Assembly (NCBI GenBank): GCA_902493585.1
Contig: CABUPZ010000077.1
Span: 1-11,202 of the forward strand
DNA: 11,202 nucleotides
Direction of reading: 5' to 3'
Source of the DNA: an uncultured Fusicatenibacter sp.
GTDB taxonomy: Bacteria; Bacillota; Clostridia; Lachnospirales; Lachnospiraceae
The position numbers were made by a program, and so were the translations under genes. A model generated the notes under the pieces. That model was given only the letters and a program-made list of their open reading frames with translations. It did not search any database and was not told where the DNA came from. Positions 6,151 to 11,202 of the stretch are shown piece by piece. Every line of letters begins with the position of its first letter. Positions within the stretch are counted from its first letter, which is position 1.

Positions 6151-8243
6151 TTATGCCTCTGCCGGAACATCCTTCATACTGAAGCTGATTCTTCCCATTT
6201 TGTCTTTGCCCATGCAGACAACTTTCACAACATCGCCAAGGGTCAGAACGTCTTCCACACGGTTGATACGCTCTTTGGAAATCTTGGAAATGTGAACCAG
6301 TCCTTCTTTTCCAGGTGCAAATTCAAGGAACGCACCAAATTCTTTGATGCTTACTACCTTTCCGGTAAAGATCTGTCCTGCTTCAAACTCGGTTGTGATA
6401 ATGCGGATGTAATCCACCGCTTTATCCATCATCGCCTGATCTGTGCCGCAGATAGAAACCGCTCCATCGTCTGAGATATCGATCTTAACGCCTGTCTCTT
6501 CGATGATGGCGTTGATCGTCTTTCCTCTCTGACCAACGACATCGCCGATCTTCTGCGGATCGATCTGGATCTGGATGATCTTCGGAGCCAGTGGTCCTAC
6601 GGTCGGGCGCGGAGCCGCAATGGTCTTTTCCATTACTTCGGTCAGGATATATTCTCTCGCTTCCTTGGTTCTCGCAATGGCCTCCTCCACAATCTGACGG
6701 GTCAGACCATGAATCTTGATATCCATCTGGATCGCTGTGATACCCTCATGCGTACCGGCTACTTTAAAGTCCATATCACCGAAGAAATCTTCCAGACCCT
6801 GGATATCGGTCAGCACCAGATAATCGTCGTCGGTATCTCCGGTCACCAGACCGCAGGAAATACCTGCCACCGGTTTTTGATCGGTACGCCGGCAGCCATC
6901 AGAGACATTGTGGATGCACAGATACTTGCCTGAGAAGTAGAGCCATTGGACTCAAAGGTCTCAGAAACGGTACGGATCGCATACGGGAACTCTTCCTCTG
7001 TAGGAAGCACCGGGATCAGCGCACGCTCTGCCAGCGCTCCATGTCCGATTTCACGACGTCCCGGTCCGCGGGACGGCTTTGTCTCTCCTACGGAATAAGA
7101 CGGGAAATTGTATTGGTGCATGTATCTCTTGGAAGTCTCAAACTCATCCAGGCCATCCAGCTTCTGCGCTTCGGAAAGCGGAGCCAGTGTGGTAACGTTG
7201 CAGATCTGGGTCTGTCCACGGGTAAACATCGCAGAACCATGAACCCTAGGGATAATATCGATCTCTGCCGCCAGAGGACGGATCTGGTTGATCGCACGTC
7301 CGTCCGGGCGTTTGTGGTCTTTCAGGATCATCTTGCGGACGGTCTTCTTCTGGTACTGATAAACCGCCTCTCCAAGCACTGCCAGCCACTCTTCGTTCTC
7401 CGCAAATGCTTCCTCCAGTTTTTCTGTGATCACACGGATATTTTCCTCGCGTGTCTGTTTGTCATCGGTAAATACCGCCTCTTCCATCTCTTCCTGCGGA
7501 ACAATCTCACGGATTGCGGCAAACAGCTCTTCCGGCACCGCGCAGCTTTCATACGCGTGTTTCGGCTTTCCGCATGCTGCAACGATCTCATCGATGAATT
7601 TGATGATCTCCTGGTTTACATCATGTGCCTTGTAGATGGCTTCGATCATCTTTGCTTCCGGAACCTCATTGGCGCCCGCTTCGATCATGATCACTTTCTC
7701 GCGGGTGGAAGCAACGGTCAGGTTCATATCCGAAACCGCTTTCTGTGCCAGTGTCGGGTTGACGATCAGTTCGCCGTCGATCATGCCGATCTGGGTCATT
7801 GCACACGGACCGTCAAACGGAATATCGGAAATGCAGGTTGCGATCGCGGAACCCAGCATCGCAACAACCTCCGGGTTGCAGTCCGGATCCACGGACATTA
7901 CCATATTGTTCAGGGTAACGTCGTTGCGGTAATCCTTCGGGAACAGCGGACGCATCGGGCGGTCGATGACACGGCTGGTCAGGATCGCATGCTCACTTGC
8001 CTTTCCCTCTCTTTTATTGAATCCGCCCGGGATCTTTCCTACGGCATACATTTTCTCTTCGTATTCTACGCTCAGCGGGAAGAAATCAATCCCGTCTCTC
8101 GGTTTGTCGGACGCTGTAGCGGTAGACAGAACTACCGTGTCGCCATAGTGCATAAAAGCCGCGCCGTTGGCCTGTTTTGCCACACGGTCTACATCAACTG
8201 TCAGGGTTCTTCCTGCCAGTTCCATGGAAAAACTCTTGTACAT
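6151..8243 (-). CDS. pnp: Polyribonucleotide nucleotidyltransferase (PNPase), reading frame interrupted by a 1-base frameshift
   Basis: PNPase degrades RNA 3'-to-5' with phosphate and works in the RNA degradosome. The start at 8241-8243 has AAGGAGAG upstream. Residues 1-456 cover the first RNase PH domain, the linker helices and most of the second (G-R-A-I-N-Q-I-R-P-L, then F-T-R-G-Q-T-Q, then S-N-G-S-T-S-Q-A-S). The frame then breaks at an A5 run (6874-6878), giving a false 466-residue product ending in a TGA near 6843. The -1 frame carries on exactly where the family does, from P-V-A-G-I-S-C-G: metal-site acids in D-F-F-G-D-M-D-F, a KH domain with G-Q-R-G, and an S1 domain with F-G-A-F-L-E-F to the stop at 6151. 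One added base restores 697 residues, normal for PNPase. The damage is a homopolymer-type indel: sequencing error, recent mutation or, less likely, recoding. rpsO lies upstream, the classical order. Confidence 0.9.
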
Positions 8244-8406
8244 AAAACTGCTCTCCTTTTTTATTTTTCTCTCCGGCGTATAAAGTTCTTCCGAAACTAC
8301 TGAAAAACACACCCGCTGTCCTGGCATTCCTGGTTTCATCCATCTGCCGCCGATATCCTTTTCAGTGGTCCCGGACACTTTCGCCGAAGGTTTTGCAATT
8401 TCTCTT

Positions 8407-8437
8407 AAAAGAAACGGGCGGAAATGTCTCCCGCCCG
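8407..8437 (-). terminator. Intrinsic terminator between rpsO and pnp
   Basis: On the minus strand CGGGCGG (8437-8431) pairs with CCGCCCG (8421-8415) over a 9-base loop, followed by TTTCTTTT (8414-8407). It lies 13 bp past the rpsO stop. Such attenuating hairpins are common between rpsO and pnp, and some read-through is expected. I found no convincing separate pnp promoter in 8244-8406. Confidence 0.75.
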
Positions 8438-8449
8438 CTGACAAGCTGA

Positions 8450-8716
8450 TTATTTTCTGATTCCCAGTTTTTCGATTAATGCACGGTATCTTTCAATATC
8501 AGTTTTCTTCAGGTAATCCAGTAATCCACGTCTCTGACCTACCATTTTCAGCAGACCTCTTCTGCTGTGGTGATCTTTGTGGTGTACCTTCAGATGCTCG
8601 GTAAGCTCGTTGATTCTGGCTGTCAGGATTGCAACCTGTACCTCCGGTGATCCTGTGTCGCCTTCTGTTCTCGCATACTCTGCCATAATAGCCTGTTTCT
8701 TTTCTTTAGAAATCAT
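8450..8716 (-). CDS. rpsO: 30S ribosomal protein S15
   Basis: An 88-residue S15, the normal length, which binds the central domain of 16S rRNA early in 30S assembly. The sequence is family-typical throughout: G-D-T-G-S-P-E-V-Q-V-A near 19-29, then H-L-K-V-H-H-K-D-H-H-S-R-R-G-L-L near 41-56, and a basic end with L-G-I-R-K. The ATG at 8714-8716 follows a strong AGGAGG. It has its own promoter and a structured leader, and is followed by a terminator hairpin and pnp. Confidence 0.97.
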   Translation of the reverse strand: MISKEKKQAIMAEYARTEGDTGSPEVQVAILTARINELTEHLKVHHKDHHSRRGLLKMVGQRRGLLDYLKKTDIERYRALIEKLGIRK

Positions 8717-8814
8717 TTTCTTTTCCTCCTGTTATTTTGATTGCGCCGCAGATTAAGAAGCGGTCGGAGTCGTCCGTCTTCTGAATCAGGGCAAGGATCT
8801 CTCATCCCAAATAC
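8717..8814 (-). promoter_or_regulatory. Structured rpsO leader, candidate S15 autoregulatory site
   Basis: The transcript expected from the promoter at 8821-8849 has a leader of about 98 nt. It can form a small GGAT/ATCC hairpin near its 5' end. A larger stem over 8756-8783 has AGAAG pairing CTTCT and CGG pairing CCG with unpaired bases between. S15 is known to repress its own gene by binding leader RNA in several bacteria, with unrelated structures in different phyla. That this leader does so is inference. Confidence 0.35.
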
Positions 8815-8820
8815 TTTGTA

Positions 8821-8849
8821 AGTATAGCATATCCGATTTTAAATGTAAA
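8821..8849 (-). promoter_or_regulatory. rpsO promoter
   Basis: On the minus strand TTTACA (8849-8844), a 17-bp spacer, then TGC-TATACT with -10 at 8826-8821. The TG at the extended -10 position strengthens the match. It lies just past the stop of the upstream wall hydrolase gene. Confidence 0.8.
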
Positions 8850-8872
8850 TATCATATTTTACTTTTTTCGAA

Positions 8873-9658
8873 TTACAAAAGACTTACTGCGCAGGACGCT
8901 TTGTCATACTGTACGTCTGAAATCTTGATTCCTGTCTTTGCGCTGCTGGCGTGTACTGCCTGGCCGTTTCCGATGTAGATCACTACGTGGTAAATGCTTC
9001 CGTTATCTGCGTAGAAGATCAGATCTCCCGGCTGGGCTTCCCGGATATCCACTGCGGTTCCATAGCCTGCCTGGGCTTTGGAGGAATGGGGAAGGCTGAT
9101 TCCATAGTTGGCAAATACCTGCTGGGTAAATCCGGAGCAGTCCACACCGTTGGTCAGGCTTGTACCGCCCCATACATAGGGGTTTCCCACGAACTGACAG
9201 GCGAATGCTACCAGTTCCTCTCTTGTATTCAAAACCGAAGCTACCGGCATATTTTCCTCGCCGCTGGCATGTACCTCCATCCAGGCTTCCTCTCCGGTCT
9301 TTAACAGATCACTGCGGATATAGCCTTCCACCTCTCCGGAAACGACGCGGTACCATTCACCGCTCTGTTCCTGAATATAACATAGTCCGTGGTTTTCCAG
9401 TTTTCCTACAACCGGATATTCTGTTCCGGCGTTCTCCCGGACGTTGACATAGGAGCCTTCGCTGACGGATGCAACGGCGTAATTTTTCATATCGCTTTCC
9501 GTGAGATCCCCGGCATTGGCTGTCTGTACGCTTTCCTGCGTTTCCTGCATTGCTTTTGTTCCTGTTTCCAGCGGATCTGCCTGTACTTCCAGTGCAGAAA
9601 CCGACAGCAGGATTCCCGCTGCCATAAACGCCGAAAACAGTGACTTTTTCAGTAACAT
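8873..9658 (-). CDS. Secreted SH3-NlpC/P60 peptidoglycan hydrolase
   Basis: A 261-residue exported protein. Residues 1-27 are a signal peptide (L-L-K-K, a hydrophobic core, then A-L-E-V-Q-A with likely cleavage after A27). Residues 60-120 form a bacterial SH3 domain (Y-V-N-V-R-E-N-A-G, then G-E-W-Y-R-V), which usually binds wall peptide. Residues 145-261 are NlpC/P60, a cysteine peptidase that cuts D-Glu/DAP or similar bonds in peptidoglycan stems. Its site is C174 in G-V-D-C-S-G-F, H224 in Y-H-V-V-I-Y-I-G, and H236 as the likely third residue. The start is the ATG at 9656-9658, because GGAGG is 6 bases upstream; an ATG at 9670 overlaps that site and is less likely. There is a consensus promoter and possible WalR boxes upstream. 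The stop is only 23 bp from the rpsO -35. Confidence 0.92.
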   Translation of the reverse strand: MLLKKSLFSAFMAAGILLSVSALEVQADPLETGTKAMQETQESVQTANAGDLTESDMKNYAVASVSEGSYVNVRENAGTEYPVVGKLENHGLCYIQEQSGEWYRVVSGEVEGYIRSDLLKTGEEAWMEVHASGEENMPVASVLNTREELVAFACQFVGNPYVWGGTSLTNGVDCSGFTQQVFANYGISLPHSSKAQAGYGTAVDIREAQPGDLIFYADNGSIYHVVIYIGNGQAVHASSAKTGIKISDVQYDKASCAVSLL

Positions 9659-9689
9659 AGATACCTCCATGACATTTTTTGACTTTTTT

Positions 9690-9715
9690 ATTACATATAT
9701 TACGTTTTTGTTACG
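9690..9715 (-). promoter_or_regulatory. WalR-like direct repeats at the transcription start of the NlpC/P60 gene
   Basis: On the minus strand CGTAAC (9715-9710), five A, then CGTAAT (9704-9699), three bases, then TGTAAT (9695-9690). The first two have the 5-bp gap of the WalR/YycF consensus TGTWAH-N5-TGTWAH, each differing at the first base; the third matches fully. WalRK controls wall hydrolases in Firmicutes. The boxes sit from about +1 onward, a position that would fit repression. Confidence 0.4.
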
Positions 9716-9720
9716 AAATT

Positions 9721-9748
9721 ATTATAGCAAAAACTTTTTTCTTGTCAA
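9721..9748 (-). promoter_or_regulatory. Consensus promoter of the NlpC/P60 gene
   Basis: On the minus strand TTGACA (9748-9743) and TATAAT (9726-9721) are both perfect hexamers, with a 16-bp spacer and TGC before the -10. This is the strongest promoter in the window. The leader is about 56 nt. Confidence 0.88.
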
Positions 9749-9816
9749 GGGGTAGGATGCAATCTAAGAGGTTTCCCATTCGTTAACTTTTTTTCCATAA
9801 ATCAAATTCTACTCCA

Positions 9817-9845
9817 TTGTTTTTCTCCTTTTGGTCTTTTATACT
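9817..9845 (+). promoter_or_regulatory. Promoter of the truncated XRE regulator
   Basis: TTGTTT (9817-9822), a 17-bp spacer and TATACT (9840-9845), about 30 bp before the start codon. It seems intact and should still transcribe the decayed region. Downstream, ATCAGGA occurs twice and the second copy is part of the ribosome binding site. Confidence 0.5.
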
Positions 9846-9875
9846 GTTATCAGGATGTATCAGGAGGAAAATCTA

Positions 9876-10013
9876 ATGAAGGAAATCAATCTCGGTCGAA
9901 TTCTGATTGAAAACCGTCATAAGAGGGGAATAACACAGGAAGAACTGGCAGCATATTTAGGGGTTTCAAAAGCGGCCGTTTCAAAATGGGAAACAGAAGT
10001 TTCCCATAGTTAA
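9876..10013 (+). pseudogene. 5' remnant of an XRE-family transcriptional regulator
   Basis: The ATG at 9876 has a perfect AGGAGG upstream and encodes 45 residues ending K-W-E-T-E-V-S-H-S, then TAA. Residues 4-40 are an XRE helix-turn-helix (L-G-R-I-L-I-E-N-R, T-Q-E-E-L-A-A-Y-L-G-V-S-K-A-A-V-S-K-W-E-T). Full regulators of this kind continue with about 20 more residues of the DNA-binding domain and a long C-terminal region, and often sit ahead of an ABC transporter. Here the sequence changes character right after K-W-E-T, at a 9-bp inverted repeat. A short peptide may still be made, but it lacks the last helices of the domain. The downstream permease fragment was probably part of the same original operon. 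Confidence 0.7.
9986..10007. repeat. Perfect 9-bp inverted repeat at the XRE truncation point
   Basis: ATGGGAAAC (9986-9994) and GTTTCCCAT (9999-10007) flank AGAA. The arm GTTTCCCAT also occurs at 9771-9779, upstream of the gene. No T-run follows, so it is not a clear terminator. It marks where the gene's sequence stops matching its family. Confidence 0.7.
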
Positions 10014-10067
10014 AGATATAATTCATAATCTACGCTTATATTGTTATTGGGAAGGACTGAAGAATAT

Positions 10068-10302
10068 ATGTATGAAAGAGCATTAGAAGATTTAGAACGT
10101 TGTTGATAAAGTAAGTGACGATGATAGACTTAATAAAATTTTCAAGTATTTAGAATTGTATCGAAAACAAGAAGATATGATGGAGTTTAAAATGTATCTA
10201 AGGGGTATGAGTGATTGCCTTAAACTTTTAGGGCAAATGTCAAAAATTAACTTCTTTACTGCCCATTGTCGGTCAGACAGATCTTTCTTTCAAGAGTTAT
10301 AG
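10068..10302 (+). pseudogene. Broken small gene, unknown function, AT-rich
   Basis: An ATG at 10068 opens M-Y-E-R-A-L-E-D-L-E-R-C and hits TGA at 10104. The +1 frame then continues smoothly with D-K-V-S-D-D-D-R-L-N-K-I-F-K-Y (from 10105) and a charged helical stretch containing K-Q-E-D-M-M-E-F-K-M-Y-L-R-G, ending at a TAG at 10302. The join suggests one small gene of about 60-75 residues split by a single-base indel. Past about 10250 this frame runs into the permease remnant read in another frame, so its true end is probably lost. I do not recognise the family. The local composition is clearly more AT-rich than the neighbours, suggesting separate origin. Confidence 0.35.
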
Positions 10303-10582
10303 CATCCTTTCTGTTGAGCATGATGGTATCCCTGATTTCTTTCTGCGTCATGCTCCTGGTGCTTGAACTTGAGTCCTGTTTTCTGCTTGGAAGTTTTCTG
10401 CTGCCCAGCATAAGTTGGCTGATCATTCTCCTGCTATTTTATCAGTAGTCGGACAGTTCACAGAGGTCTTGCTGTTAAACGTGTGGATTTTGCTGGGGCT
10501 AGGTGCAGTATGTGTGCTGCTTGCCTGGTTACTCCTCAAAAGATGTATGGGACGGTTCACTTACGAAATACTGATGAAGTAG
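10251..10582 (+). pseudogene. 3' remnant of an ABC-2 type membrane permease
   Basis: Two frames join to give the end of a membrane protein. The first (about 10251-10448) reads P-L-S-V-R-Q-I-F-L-S-R-V and then two strongly hydrophobic segments, ending F-Y-Q-stop. The second, in the next frame from about 10445 to the TAG at 10580-10582, reads V-V-G-Q-F-T-E-V-L, one more hydrophobic segment (L-L-L-N-V-W-I-L-L-G-L-G) and a basic C-terminus (L-K-R-C-M-G-R-F-T-Y-E-I-L-M-K). This is typical of the last helices of ABC-2 permeases. The front of the protein and any ATPase gene are absent. It is non-functional as it stands. With the XRE fragment, it is what an internal deletion of a regulator-ATPase-permease operon would leave. 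Confidence 0.6.
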
Positions 10583-10645
10583 GCATAGAAAATCCTGTAC
10601 TTTTGCGTTCAAATCATTCTCTATACGATTCGGATATTTTTTCAT

Positions 10646-10698
10646 AAAAGAAAACCGGAAACAGTGAGTTTTTTCCCTCATTGCTGCCGGTTTCTTTT
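10646..10698 (-). terminator. Rho-independent terminator after ribF
   Basis: On the minus strand AAAAGAAACCGG (10698-10687) pairs with CCGGTTTTCTTTT (10658-10646), with one bulged base. The inner TGAG/CTCA can pair too. The T-rich 3' arm doubles as the T-run. The plus strand also ends CCGGTTTCTTTT, so it may stop transcription from the decayed region as well. It begins 11 bp past the ribF stop. Confidence 0.75.
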
Positions 10699-10709
10699 GA
10701 ACATTTCTT

Positions 10710-11202
10710 TCAGCGGTTCTTCTCCAGAAACGCTCTCGCTTCCGCCTCATCCAGTTTCAGGTGTTCCTGAAGCGCTTCCACAGATGGAAACTTCTTCTCC
10801 CTGCGCTGGAAATGCAGCAGGGATACCTCTGCGATTTCTCCGTAAAGGTCCATCTCACAGTCGAACAGATACGTTTCCACACCGGTGAAGTTTTCGCGCA
10901 CCGTAGGTTTCACACCAATATTGGTCATGCCGTAAAATTCCTGTCCGCGCACACGGACCTTTGACACATAGACCCCGTAAGGCGGAAGGAGCTTTTCTTT
11001 TACCGGAACCTGGTTGATGGTAGGGATTCCGATGGTTCTGCCAAGCGCCCGTCCATGTACAATCTCTTCCCTCACCATATAGGGATAGCCCAACAGGTGT
11101 TCCACCATCTCCATCCTGCCTTTTCTCAATTCTTCTTTGATCCAGGTACTGCTGATTTCCCGTCCGTTTTCCTGGACTTTCTGTATGACCTCTGTCCGAA
11201 AA
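10710..11202 (-). CDS. ribF: Bifunctional riboflavin kinase/FAD synthetase, C-terminal part
   Basis: A frame open to the right edge gives 164 residues of the C-terminal portion; the N-terminal FMN adenylyltransferase core lies outside. The first 35 or so residues are the end of that domain, including I-S-S-T-W-I-K-E-E-L (the usual I-S-S-T-x-I-R motif) and H-L-L-G-Y-P-Y. The riboflavin kinase domain follows: G-R-T-I-G-I-P-T-I-N, the nucleotide/flavin loop whose P-T-x-N is diagnostic, then L-L-P-P-Y-G-V-Y, G-M-T-N-I-G-V-K-P-T, and V-E-T-Y-L-F-D, where the Glu is the expected catalytic base. The enzyme makes FMN from riboflavin and ATP, then FAD. The protein ends in F-L-E-K-N-R and is followed by a terminator. 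In many Firmicutes ribF follows truB and rbfA; here only the end is visible. Confidence 0.93.
   Translation of the reverse strand, partial: FRTEVIQKVQENGREISSTWIKEELRKGRMEMVEHLLGYPYMVREEIVHGRALGRTIGIPTINQVPVKEKLLPPYGVYVSKVRVRGQEFYGMTNIGVKPTVRENFTGVETYLFDCEMDLYGEIAEVSLLHFQRREKKFPSVEALQEHLKLDEAEARAFLEKNR

Noticed and set aside
6843..6878. Programmed -1 frameshifting in pnp as the default explanation
   Set aside because: The site C-AAA-AAC lacks the identical first base of a true slippery heptamer, and PNPase is not known to me to be recoded; a lost A in a homopolymer is simpler. It is kept as an option in the findings.
7041..8303. A 420-codon plus-strand ORF opposite pnp
   Set aside because: It is a shadow of the conserved PNPase codons: no ribosome site, no domain, and a Cys/His/Arg-rich composition typical of antisense frames.
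8844..8866. AT-only hairpin with a T-run after the wall hydrolase gene, seen on the plus strand
   Set aside because: The T-run is on the wrong strand for that gene, the stem is only A-T pairs, and it overlaps the rpsO -35 element.
9986..10007. Inverted repeat at the XRE stop as a terminator
   Set aside because: No T-run follows on either strand; it is better explained as a breakpoint feature.

Overview
The window looks like chromosomal DNA from a low-to-mid GC anaerobic Firmicute, most likely a Lachnospiraceae/Clostridia gut organism. This rests on the rpsO-pnp pair, an oxygen-sensitive class III ribonucleotide reductase activase (nrdG), Gram-positive style ribosome binding sites (AGGAGG/GGAGG), consensus sigma-A promoters, and protein sequences close to those I know from that family. 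The genus is not resolved.

Layout, left to right. (1) Positions 1-1106, minus strand: the N-terminal end of a sugar O-acetyltransferase running off the left edge, preceded by a cytoplasmic beta-lactamase-like serine hydrolase. (2) Positions 1302-3040, plus strand, divergent from the hydrolase: a NYN ribonuclease with two LOTUS/OST-HTH domains, then a second, complete maltose-type O-acetyltransferase. A near-perfect 16-bp inverted repeat covers the -10 regions of both divergent promoters. (3) Positions 3089-4910, minus strand: an AlaA-like aminotransferase with an N-terminal XRE helix-turn-helix. Its upstream region is packed with AGTTCAAT-type octamers that look like its own operator array. 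(4) Positions 4924-5934, minus strand: nrdG overlapping dut, a small deoxynucleotide operon closed by a strong terminator. (5) Positions 6079-8850, minus strand: rpsO with promoter and structured leader, then pnp. The pnp reading frame is broken by a single missing base in an A run although both halves are conserved. (6) Positions 8873-9750, minus strand: a secreted SH3-NlpC/P60 cell-wall hydrolase with a consensus promoter and WalR-like direct repeats at its transcription start. (7) Positions 9817-10582, plus strand: a decayed, partly AT-rich patch holding the 5' end of an XRE regulator, a frameshifted small gene and the frameshifted 3' end of an ABC-2 permease. (8) Positions 10646-11202, minus strand: the C-terminal riboflavin kinase part of ribF, with its terminator.

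Most of the window is housekeeping (RNA decay, translation, dNTP supply, flavin cofactors, wall turnover). The parts most worth a second look are the XRE-AlaA fusion with its repeat array, the shared inverted repeat between the serine hydrolase and the NYN-LOTUS gene, the pnp frameshift, and the eroded regulator/transporter remnant. I saw no phage, CRISPR array, complete insertion sequence or tRNA.
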